Shown here piece by piece: positions 55,250 to 64,000 of a stretch of DNA of 64,000 nt. The notes beneath the pieces were generated by a model. That model ran no database searches. It was not told the DNA's origin and saw nothing but the letters and a program-made list of their open reading frames with translations. The stretch spans positions 71,028,979-71,092,978 of the forward strand of contig OY992537.1 of the NCBI GenBank assembly GCA_963921195.1, written 5' to 3'. Each line of letters starts with the position of its first letter. Position 1 is the first letter of the stretch. The position numbers and the translations under genes are program-made. The DNA comes from Pegoplata infirma (Eukaryota; Arthropoda; Insecta; Diptera; Anthomyiidae).

Positions 55250-55995
55250 GTGTTATTGATCCATGATCGAATTTTAGGCATTCTGTGAATTTCTGTCTGT
55301 CTGTCCCTCTGTCCGTCCGTCCATATGTCCATCCGTCCGTCTATCTGATCATCCATCCGTCCATATGTCCATCCGTCCGCCTGTCTGTAGATGGCACGAT
55401 GCAGTCCTGAAGTATGGAACAACTATGTCTTATGTTCAGGGTTGGCAACCGATACCCACCTAGAATAACGGTATTTGGCTATTGTACCGCAACCAATAAA
55501 GATATGAACATTTTCAAAAGCGATTATGAAAGCTGATGAAATTTCTAGAATTTTAAATGTGTCACTTCGTGTTTCTACCGGTTCTTTTTAGTTATATAGG
55601 CCAATACCGTTATAATACCGTTTCAAACGGTATTATAAAGGTATTGACCTATATTTCGAAAACGAACCGGTAGAAACACGAAGTGAAACATTTAAAATAC
55701 TAGAAATTTCATCAGCTTTTATAATCCCTTTTGAAAATGTCAATATCTTTATTGGTTGCGGTACAATAGCCAAATACCGTTATTCTAGATGGGTATCGGT
55801 TGCCAACCCTGCTTATGTTCCATGGGAAAAAGTTCTTCTTGAAAAATTAAACCAACCTCTGAATAAAATAATTTTAAGTGTTTTTTTGTAATTTTGTTAA
55901 TCAAATCAAACATTTTTATGGTGGAAAAGTTTAGAGAACTGCACATGAACACAGGAGACAAGAAACTTATTTTTTTTCGGTCCTCCCTCTGTAAA
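55250..55995 (-). mobile_element. mini-me/DINE-1-type repeat, copy 5, with nested hAT MITE
   Basis: Core GATCCATGATCGAATTTTAG, a diverged GTCT/GTCC/ATCC run (55288-55385), GATGGCACGATGCAGTCC, then after the nested MITE ATTAAACCAACCTCTGAATA and AAAGGCGTGGACTTCCC, matching 63540-63850. The left boundary is uncertain. Confidence 0.7.
55437..55811. mobile_element. Fully palindromic hAT-type MITE, 375 bp
   Basis: CAGGGTTGGCAACCGATACC and its inverse at the other end; the inverted repeat runs through the whole element (TTCTACCGGTTC, GAAATTTCTAG and AACGGTATTATAA are mirrored), leaving a very short loop near 55620. Perfect 8-bp duplication CTTATGTT (55429-55436, 55812-55819). Confidence 0.96.
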
Positions 55996-56248
55996 GGCGT
56001 GGACTTCCCAAAATTTTTTAAATAATGATAAAATTGTATAACTGTAGTAAAAAAAAGCATTAAATGTGAATTATTTAACATTTTTCGCGAGTGGTAGGTA
56101 TCGCCCACAGAGCCCGCCAAAGGCATGCATCGGGGAAAACTGATTTTTGCTCTCCCCGTATAGGGGAAGAGAAATTTCACTAACCTGCTTGCATGTTTTC
56201 ATCCAAACAAAAAAGAGTCATTTCTTTTTAAATAGAGTCCAAATTTTT

Positions 56249-56758
56249 ATTATACGTACTACAACTGGTGCGGATCCACGGGGGGGGGGGGGAAGTAAAT
56301 TTCCTCCCTTCCACCAAACTGAATTCGAAAAAAAAGGAAAAAAACAAAAAAAGAGGAAAAAATAAAATTAAAAAAAAGAAAGCAATAGAAAGAAAAAGAC
56401 GGAAAAAAGGAAAGTGAAAAAGTAAAGGAAATGATCTAACAAGGGAAGTATCTCAACCCTTATGAACCGATTTGCCTGAAACTTAAAATTTATATTATAC
56501 GTACTACAACTGGTGCGGATCCACGGGGGGGGGGGGGGGGGGGGGAAGTAAATTTCCTCCCTTCCCCCAAACTGAATTCGAAAAAAAAGGAAAAAGGAAA
56601 AAAACAAAAAAAGAGGAAAAAATAAAAGAAAATTAAAAAAAAGAAAGCAATAGAAAGAAAAAGACGGAAAAAAGGAAAGTGAAAAAGTAAAGGAAATGAT
56701 CTAACAAGGGAAGTATCTCAACCCTTATGAACCGATTTGCCTGAAACTTAAAATTTAT
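56249..56758 (+). repeat. ~245-265-bp tandem duplication carrying a hAT-like left end
   Basis: ATTATACGTACTACAACTGG, GTGCGGATCCACGGGG, a polypurine tract and TATCTCAACCCTTATGAACC occur twice in tandem (TIR starts at 56265 and 56510). The copies differ mainly in G-run length (13 versus 21) and a small AAAGG indel, so the duplication is recent, or an assembly artefact. Confidence 0.88.
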
Positions 56759-57291
56759 ACTAAAGAGACGATTTTAAGGTTGGGGTATCTCGGCTTATCG
56801 GCCATATCGGTGTTTAAAAATTTCGTTGTCCCCTTATGAAACCATGTGGACCTTCGGGAAAATTTTGATAACTTCCAAACTAACAGGAATATCGTCTAGC
56901 GCAAAAATACTTCTCGACTTAAATTTAATTAAGATTATTTCTTATTCATCTGGATATCGTAGGTCTATGCCTTCACATATATACCCCCAAAATTTACACA
57001 TTTTCCTGAAAAAAAATATTTAAAGAAGCCGAATTTTTACAAGGTTATGCCACCATTGGATAGGCATTAAAAAAACCTTTCCTCTCATATGAAAACATCA
57101 TATAGTTTCTCCGAAAGAAATTGCCGAAAAATCCAAAAAACGATTTTTTCGCCATTTTTTGACCCATGTTTTGAACCCTAAATCCCCGATATGGCCGATA
57201 AACCGAGACACCCCAACCTTAGAATTGTCTCTTTTATATATATTTAACGTTTCATGCAAATCGGTTCATAAGGGTTGAGATACTTCCCTTG
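56705..57291. mobile_element. Foldback element, copy B
   Basis: CAAGGGAAGTATCTCAACCC and the mirrored GGGTTGAGATACTTCCCTTG give perfect ~20-bp termini. Arms share AAGGTTGGGGTATCTCGGCT and CGGCCATATCGG. It is cleaner than copy A at 42219-42812. Confidence 0.85.
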
Positions 57292-57299
57292 CAAGAATT

Positions 57300-57990
57300 T
57301 TTTTCTATGAAAATTGTCAAAGAATTAAAAATTTTGTACAGAAAAAATGTCTCGAAGCTTTTAGAATTTTTCTTATGTAAAAAACTTTAAGAATTTTTCT
57401 GCAGGAAAAATTTGACAATTTTTTTCAAGAAAAAATTTAGAGTTTTTCGAAAGGAATAATTTGCAAGTTTTTCCATAGAAAAAGTGGAAAAGTTTTCTAT
57501 GGGAAAAATCTGAGAATTTTTCTAAAGGAGACATTTTTTTTATAGAAATTCTTCTTTGAAAAATGTCTAAGAATCTTAAAATTTTTCCAAATGCAAAACG
57601 TTTCTGAATGTTACAATTTTTCTACATATGTGATAAAATTCTCAAAATATTAAAACTTTTCTTTTAGAAAACACAAGAATTTTCTAAAACGAAATATTTG
57701 TGAATTTTTTCTAGACGAAAAAATGTTGTAATTTTTCAAAACGAAAAACTTGGAAATTTTTCTAGACGTCAAATTTGGGAATTTTTCCGTAGAGAAAAGT
57801 TGAGAATTTTTCTTAGAATTTTTGTATAGGAAAAATCTGAGTATTTTTGTATATGAAAAATCTGTCAATTTTCTATATTGCAAACCTGACAATTGTTCTG
57901 TGTAAAAAAGAAAGAGAAAAATAAATCGTGTGAGATATTTTTCTAGAATTTTTAAGAATCTCAAAGTTTTTCTTTAAAAAAAATGATCCT
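57300..57990 (-). repeat. Strongly degenerate 35-bp repeats
   Basis: Repeating GAATTTTTCTAnnnGAAAAATnT motifs with variable spacing; only a few units retain GTCTAAGAATCTT. This is the oldest-looking of the tracts. The 104-codon frame 57650-57964 translates it. Confidence 0.6.
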
Positions 57991-58033
57991 AAATCTAAAA
58001 ATATTAAAAGAAAAATTAAAAAAAAAAATTCTA

Positions 58034-58678
58034 TACACTTAAAATATTATGTAAGTAAATTCAACAGAAAATACGTTTGAAACAAATGAAACTCTATTTA
58101 AAAAACGGACTACTTACATTTCATTTAAAACAAAAACATTTCTCAGTTATTTTTAAATGTTAATTAATAACTGTTGAAATCCGTAAAAATAACTTAAAAA
58201 TCCGTAAAAAATGACTGACAAAATTTTACGGAAAAAACTGTTAAAATAACGGAAATTTACATTCATTTTTATTTATTTTTTTAGAAATAATTTTAAAAAA
58301 CTTCGAACCTGAGCAGAATCGAACTCATAATTTCTGGCTGATAGCCCAGCACGTTACCCTCTGTGCCACAAGCTACTTATATTTTCAGCAACTAAATTTC
58401 ATTTTCAAATTCAAAAAAAAATCTAATTTTAGAAATTTTTAAATAACTGACAAATAACAAACGACAAATAAAATAATGTGGTTTGTTTTTTAAATAACTG
58501 AAAAAAACAAACGTTACGGAAAATTTTATTTAAAAGACAGTTATGTATTTGAATAAACGTTCAAAAAGTTGTTTAGAATATTTGTATGTGAAACAAACGA
58601 ATTTTCTTTTAATATTAACTAAAACGAAAACTATTTGTTTGACTGTGAAACAGTAACTGTAAAACTTTTATGAGTGTA
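58034..58678. mobile_element. TACAC-type MITE, 645 bp, carrying a tRNA-like block
   Basis: Left TACACTTAAAATATTATGTA, right CTGTAAAACTTTTATGAGTG then TA. Subterminal GTTTGnAACnAACGAA-type words are mirrored. A tRNA-like block lies at 58302-58376 on the minus strand. Confidence 0.68.
58302..58376 (-). other. tRNA-like sequence, fourth type
   Basis: On the minus strand GTAGCTTGTGGCACAGAGGG has a good A box (TGGCACAGAGG), CTGG/CCAG can form an anticodon stem around GCTATCAG, and GAGTTCGATTCTGCTC is a near-consensus B box. The acceptor stem is not convincing. The third case here of a tRNA-like block centred in a TACAC-type MITE. Confidence 0.65.
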
Positions 58679-58679
58679 G

Positions 58680-59000
58680 AAAAAATACGAAAATTTTCTA
58701 CAGGGAAAATTTTAGAATTTTTTAAAGAAAAAATGTAATAGAATCTCATACTTTTCCTATAGGAAAGTTTACACAGAATCTGTGACTTTTTTATAGGAAA
58801 AATTTCTCGGAATCTAAGATTTTTCTTTATTTTTAATAAGAAAACCTAAGACCTTTTAGGAAAAAATTCTTAAAATCCTTGAAAAAAGTTTAGATTTTTT
58901 CGATAGAAAAAACGAATTTGTGAGTTTTAATATCAAAAGAATGTTGTAGAACCTAAAACTTTTACGATAAGAAAAATAACTCAGAAATGCCTTTTTAATT
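58680..59000 (-). repeat. Degenerate 35-bp repeats
   Basis: Units such as AGAATCTCATACTTTTCCTA and CAGAATCTGTGACTTTTTTA. Confidence 0.7.
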
Positions 59001-59009
59001 AAAAAAAAG

Positions 59010-60456
59010 TAAGTAAGAAAGTTATAGTCGGTCAAGACCGACCATATGATACCCTACACTAGTGTTTTCCGGAAAATGGGCCCTAAGTCCAAATATGGCC
59101 CGATTTGGTCTGTCTTTTGTTAGATCTTTACTTAGTGTAGAAAACACACACAGATACAATTTTAGTGGAATTGGTTTATTTTTTAGTCACAAGACCGATT
59201 TAACTGAATATCGGTCGAAATTTTTTTATGGGAGACTACTTAAGTCCAAAAATGGTCCAATTATATTCCGATTTGATAAGATTACTAACGTACACTCCAG
59301 CAAAAAATAATCGAGATTGTGGAAGCAGTTCATAATTTTTCTGGCATACACAAGCGCTTCGTCTTCAGCACATAGCGCTATTTGTAAGGCAGAAATAAAA
59401 ACGTAACTTTTCCGACAAATTACGAATATAAACAGAAATTTTTAAATACATTCGCTTACAGTAGTGCATCTAGTATGCACTACCGTAAGGCAGAGAGAAA
59501 AAACTATAAATTATACGACGACTCAGGAGCATCAAACGCCAAAACGAAAATTTGGATGACACAATAAAAAAAAAAGTGAAAACCAAAGTTTCGACTACAC
59601 ACTATTTATACATTAAAACTGTAGTATTATTTGTGTGCTTACGAGGAGCACTTCCTTCATACAAACTTTTCAGGCATTAAGAATTTAGTGATGGTAATAC
59701 ATTATTTTTATGCTTTATTGGAGCAATGATTTCTGTGCATCCAATATGCTTACAAAAATGCACCTAGTAAGCTTCTAAGAAGGTATGATTTCATTACATT
59801 TATATTGCGCTGAAATAAGCGCTCGGATGAAATGCTCTAAAGTGGGACATTGCGACCAAATATCATGTCATACGTAAGCAGGTTTGTAAGGGAATGTCAA
59901 TGTCAACTCAACATTCCCTTACAAACCTACTTACGGCGACGCAGTAGTTTTTGGTGGGACGTTTAACACCTAAAAATAAAATTTTTATCAAATATTTTCA
60001 TTTTTATGAATTTTGAGGTAATTATGTGAATATCGGAAGGGTGGTTTGTATAGGGACTACCAGAAGGACTGACCCGATTCCTTTGAAATTTGGAATGGTG
60101 ATTCGTGTATACAAAATTTGATTACCTGCTAAATTTCAATTGTATGGGGGCCAGGTCTTAACATGGACCGATTTTCTCCAATTTCAATAGGCTTCGTCCT
60201 TGGGCCAAAAGATGCTTAAGTTTTAAATTTCACGTCAATTGATTGAAAATTACGACCTGTATCGTGCTTAAACCGATAGTTGGACAGACGGACGGATGGA
60301 CAGATGGACAGACGGACGGACGGACATCGCTAAATCAACTCGAAAAGTAATTCTGAGTCGATCGGTATACTTAAAAGTAGGTCTAGGACTAATATTTCGG
60401 GTTGTTACAAACATTAGCACAAACTTCATTGTACCACAGAGTGGTGTAGGGTATAA
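59010..60456 (+). mobile_element. mini-me/DINE-1-type repeat, copy 6, with insertion
   Basis: Starts AAGTAAGAAAGTTATAGTCG with the GTCGGTCAAGACCGACCAT palindrome. Near its end come GACGGACGGATGGACAGATG (60280-60330), core ATCGCTAAATCAACTCGAAA, and GAGTGGTGTAGGGTATAAAT. Comparison with 29507-30388 shows a ~670-bp insertion at about 59293-59963. Confidence 0.8.
59293..59963. mobile_element. ~670-bp insertion with weak TIRs and a strong internal hairpin
   Basis: Absent from the sister mini-me at 29507-30388. Ends ACTCCAGCAAAAAATAAT and (inverse) GTCCCACCAAAAACTACT are loosely inverted. At 59873-59935 a 24-bp arm (GTAAGCAGGTTTGTAAGGGA, ATGT) pairs with its inverse across a 13-base loop with one mismatch. 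G/C content and word use differ from the surroundings. Family unknown. Confidence 0.6.
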
Positions 60457-60459
60457 ATT

Positions 60460-61425
60460 TGCATTAGATTCTGAGAATTTTAGGAAAAATATCCCCAAAT
60501 CTGAGAAAAAGTCTTATTTTTAGATTCTGAGATTTCTTTTATTTGAAAAATGTCTCAGAATCTAAGACTTTTTTTGTAGGAAAAATTTCTGAGACTTTTT
60601 TTATGGAAAAATTTCTGAGTCTTTTTCTATAGGAAAAATGTCTAAGAAGCTGAGACCTCTTCTATAGGAAAAATGTCTCGAAACCTGAGATATTATTTAA
60701 GCAAAAATTTCTTAGATTCTTCTATGAAAATATATCTCGGAAAAGCTTGAAAATCTTCAAATTTTTCTAAGGAAAATTGTCTCAGAAAACTATACCTTTT
60801 CCATAGAAAAATGTCTTAGAATCTTGGAAATTGCCACAAAAACTTTTAAAAATCATTAGAAAAATCAATTTTTCTAATCTCCGGTACTTTCTATAAAATA
60901 GTTTTTTGAACCCTAAAAATGTTGTTGTAGAGAGATCGGAATCTTAGAGATTTTCTGTAGAAAAATATTATAAAAAAATATTTCAAAATATAAGAAGTTT
61001 TCTATTGGGAAAAAGTCACTAAATCTGAAAATTTTTCTGTATTTTTTTGGTGGGAGAGAATTTCAAATTTTTGTATACATTTTTAAAGATTTTCTGTATC
61101 AAAATTCCTCAGAATTTGATCATTTTTGTATAAATTTTAAAAAATTTTCTGTGTCAAAATGACTCAGAACCTCAGAGTTTTAAACTTTCCCTGTTAGTAC
61201 ATGGCTCAGAAAAATTTCAAAATCAGAAAACTTTTTTTGAATAAACATATCTTAAACCTGACTGTTTTTCTATTGGAAAATTGTGTCAGAATCTGGGTTT
61301 TTTGCTATCAGAAAAATGCTTTAGAATCTGAAAATTTCTTAAAGAGACATTTTTCAAAATATCAAAGTTTCTTGATAAGAATAAATTTTTAAAATCTGAA
61401 AATGATTCTATAGAAAAAATTATTA
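60460..61425 (-). repeat. Degenerate 35-bp repeat tract
   Basis: More than 20 diverged units (CAGAATCTAAGACTTTTTTT, ATAGGAAAAATGTCT), progressively worse toward the right, ending ~115 bp before the hAT-like right TIR at 61556. Confidence 0.8.
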
Positions 61426-61556
61426 TAACCAAGAGTTGAACACTAAAAAAACTAAGCTAATGATTCAAATCCTACCTGATTTCCCTGCAAATTTTTTTTT
61501 TTTTTTAATTAAAAATTTTCCCCCTCCCCCAAACCCAAGACCTGGATCCGCGCCTG

Positions 61557-62803
61557 ACTACCCTTAAGATATCTGAACACAAACCAAATTATGAAACATT
61601 TTTTGATTAATTATAATTTTTTTTTTAATTTTCTTTTAAAACTTACATTATTTTTTTTAGTGTATCAATATCTAAACTTTAATTTTTCTTAACATGTTGT
61701 TCGAACATGATTATATGCAGTGTAGTTAGTCAGAAGTATGTATTATTTTATCTATAAATTTTACAATATATTTTACGATGTTAACAACATCGACACCACC
61801 AACTACCACCACCAATAACAACTACAACAACTATTATTATTATGATTATAGTGTTGTTCGTATGTATGTTGTACCTGACAAAATGACATTAATTGAGTAA
61901 TTTATATTGATGGCGTCAGTGTTTCTTAAGAGTTGTCCTTTTTTTTTTTTGTTTTGTTCATGTCTTGTTAATGACAATTTAAAGTCTGACTAAAATAAAG
62001 AACAATATCATTATGATGATTTTGTTCATTATGATCCTCATCAACTTCATAATGGATATTGGCTGGTGCAGTTTTTGTTGTTGCTCGCCAATTCCATTCA
62101 CATCAATGTCTTTATTGTCAACATTTCATAAACTATCATATCGTTTGACTGTTATTATTATTATGATTATCACTACTCAACATGAATTCAATTAACACTT
62201 GTCTGTCATTTAATTATGGATGTGTTGGTGTTGTTACACATGTACATCGTTTCGGTTGGATTAAAAACACTACTCATGTCCAGTACCCTACGTTATAATG
62301 CAAAAAAGTTTTTAAAAAATATATTTTTTTTAAATCTTTGACAGTCGACAATATGTGGCATTGTCTCTTTGATTAGATCTGTAAAATGTTACATGGACAT
62401 CGACCTCTAAGGATATCACTAAAGATAAAGAGAATCTGTGAGATATTATCTTGCTGATATCTGATTATCTGATATAAAGAAATATATTTTACTGGGATTT
62501 TGCATCAGGCGTTGCACATTGTGAATAAAATTTAAGGAAACTTTAAAACCCAGTTTAGTGTAAATCAATCCAGTGGTTGTCGTATTTTCAGTATAGATCC
62601 TCGTTCCCGAAACTAATGTTTTAATATAATAAGATTGTACTCTGATCTCCCTCAACTTACAAAAAGTTATAAGTTTAAATAGGGTGTACTGCGGTCACTT
62701 TTGACCACATAAAGTTTTCTGCTTCTTTTAAAGGTTGTTGATTACACAGTAAGATGTGATCACCACAATGTTATAGTTTATAAAAAAATGTATAGGACAC
62801 TAA
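61557..62803. other. Apparently low-copy DNA with ACC/AAC/ATT simple repeats
   Basis: Contains CACCACCAATAACAACTACA and TATTATTATGATTATA runs and no TIR or satellite words. Short frames (62013-62195, 62446-62655) have no domain. It could be intronic or intergenic host DNA. Confidence 0.45.
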
Positions 62804-63191
62804 GGCTGCGTTTTTGATATATCGCTTTAACTTAGTTTAAACGGGAGTTTTATTAAACTTTATTAAATTAAAACCAAGTTTAACCAAGCATTCTGTTTTT
62901 CAGTTCAAGTTTAGCAAAAGTCGATTATCGCGGTATTGCCATACCAGATATCGTATTTCCAATTAAAATAGTTGCCATCATCGCACCTTTTTTCGAAAAA
63001 AATAGCACAACATGGCAACACTAACCAGTATATTTGAAAATCAGAGGTGTTTTTTTTACGTTTTTGTACCTGAGATTAGCTCTCCAACATTGGTGAGTTA
63101 AACTTAAAATAAACATCTCAAAAACAGAATTTGTGCTTTTAACTCAGTTTAAACCAAAAACCAATAAATTTTACAACTCAAAAACTCGCCC
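62804..63191. mobile_element. PIF/Harbinger-type MITE, 388 bp
   Basis: Left GGCTGCGTTTTTGATATATC and the inverse of the right end, GGGCGAGTTTTTGAGTTGT, are TIRs of about 14-16 bp; TAA flanks both sides (62801-62803, 63192-63194). Subterminal AGTTTAAAC words recur. Non-coding. The same ends flank the foldback at 49770-52161. Confidence 0.78.
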
Positions 63192-63411
63192 TAAGAAGTC
63201 TTAATCACGTTTTTATTGTAACATTTAGTTCATGCAAAATATATATATGTGCAAAAATTTCATATGAATATTTTCAATACGTTACTGTCCTAAAATATAT
63301 CGCCCCAACCACAGCAAAGCAAAAAGTCTATTTTGGATAAAATTTCGGCACAAAAATTAGTCTATTTAGGATGGGGCTGGTGGCCGCAATATTTACAGCC
63401 GGCTCCCATTT
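63192..63411. other. Short spacer
   Basis: No element or gene recognised. GGGCTGGTGGCCGCAATATT is unusually GC-rich for the window. Confidence 0.4.
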
Positions 63412-63855
63412 TTATACCCTCCAACTACAGTATGGGGGTATACTCACTTTGTCATTCCGTGTGTAACGCATCGAAATATCGGTCTAGGACCCCATAAAGT
63501 ATGGTAGCGATGTCCGTCTGTCCGTCCGTCCGTCCTTCTGTCCGTCCGTCCGTCTGTGGAAGACACGATACAGTCCAAAATAAAAGTGCTAGACTCCTGA
63601 AATTTGGCACAGATATGTCTTATGCTCATAGGCTGGTTAAGTTCGGAGATGAGCAAAATCGGACCAGGGGGGAAAAAGTTCCCCCTTGGAGAACTAAACC
63701 AACCTCTGAAAAACGGTATTTTTTTGCAGGATTTTTTGTACTTTTTTTAAGAAAATGCTACATTTTAATGACGGAGGAAGCTCAAAACCCTGCATGTGGA
63801 CTCAGTGGATAAAAAAATAAAGTTTGACCCGCCCCTTTTGTGGGCGTGGATATAA
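63412..63855 (-). mobile_element. mini-me/DINE-1-type repeat, copy 7 (incomplete)
   Basis: TTTATACCCTCCAACTACAG, TCATTCCGTGTGTAACGCAT, CATAAAGTATGGTAGCGATG (the TA stretch and most of the core are deleted), a GTCC/GTCT run at 63511-63557, and AACTAAACCAACCTCTGAAA. It is close to copy 4 but ends without the GATTCGGCACAGCC tail. Opposed frames at 63444-63812 are repeat translations. Confidence 0.8.
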
Positions 63856-64000
63856 AAAATGTATTTTAATAATGATTAATTGGATTAAATAATTACATGA
63901 ATCATAATAAATCCATTTGATAACATCTATCGCAAGGGGAAGATGTCCCCCAATGACTCCCACCAAACCCCCAAACGACCCCCCCACCAAAAAAAAAGAC
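63856..64000. other. Window end, C-rich tail
   Basis: AT-rich sequence, then CCCCCAATGACTCCCACC and CGACCCCCCCACC. This may be the start of another G/C-run-bearing hAT end, cut by the window. Confidence 0.35.

Larger units (their letters stand above)
56510..61556. mobile_element. 5-kb segment bounded by CAGGCGCGGATCC-like hAT TIRs
   Basis: Left CTGGTGCGGATCCACGG (also at 56265 in the duplicated copy) and the inverse of the right end, CAGGCGCGGATCCAGG (61541-61556), match with two substitutions and one insertion. The flanks ACTACAA and ACTACCC agree at 5 of 7 bases. Inside the left end are a G-run and a polypurine tract, inside the right end a C-run, with 35-bp repeats between. Same order as 11624-18510 read on the other strand. 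Weaker TSD than that copy. Confidence 0.5.

Overview
The window reads as AT-rich, repeat-dense insect DNA, most likely from a higher fly (Diptera). The reasons are several dispersed repeats of the mini-me/DINE-1 type (a short TA stretch, a ~33-bp conserved core, then a GTCY/GACR microsatellite), non-autonomous Helitron-like repeats, one complete DD37E Tc1/mariner element, and a very large number of short terminal-inverted-repeat (TIR) elements. The species cannot be named from sequence alone. No host protein-coding gene could be supported on either strand. The only convincing coding sequences belong to transposons: a full-length 335-residue transposase at 35245-36252 and the N-terminal stub of a PIF/Harbinger nuclease at 38010-38297. 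There is one 200-N assembly gap at 3165-3364.

Layout. 1-8.8 kb: spacer DNA with short TIR elements, a foldback element (5691-6290) and a hAT-like element (6306-7765) carrying a nested MITE. 8.8-11.3 kb: a homogeneous satellite of ~69 copies of a 35-bp unit. 11.6-18.5 kb: a 6.9-kb segment bounded by hAT-like TIRs and a 7-bp target duplication, containing degenerate 35-bp repeats, two mini-me elements in inverted orientation, a 2.3-kb foldback element and two further hAT MITEs. 18.5-19.7 kb: apparently low-copy DNA. 19.7-24.5 kb: a Helitron-like element with nested MITEs and two TIR elements that share a tRNA-like module. 25-31.5 kb: three copies of one AT-rich internal repeat. 30.5-41.8 kb: an 11.3-kb segment bounded by a second hAT type with an 8-bp target duplication; it holds CCCGAGTAAAAA-type MITEs, the complete mariner, the Harbinger relic and another Helitron-like element. 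41.8-56 kb: foldback elements (one with 870-bp arms about 99% identical) and several multi-level nests. 56-61.6 kb: a second array-carrying hAT-like segment. 61.6-64 kb: low-copy DNA, a small Harbinger-type MITE and a mini-me fragment.

What ties the window together is a relative chronology that can be read from target-site duplications (TSDs), and one recurring association. Degenerate 35-bp repeats lie inside segments bounded by hAT-like TIRs, with the same internal polarity in two of them (TIR, G-run, polypurine tract, 35-bp array, opposite TIR). I infer that a hAT family carried, or was repeatedly expanded by, this tandem repeat, and that one array was homogenised into the satellite at 8.8-11.3 kb. 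All family assignments come from reading termini, TSDs and motifs by eye; no database search was possible.
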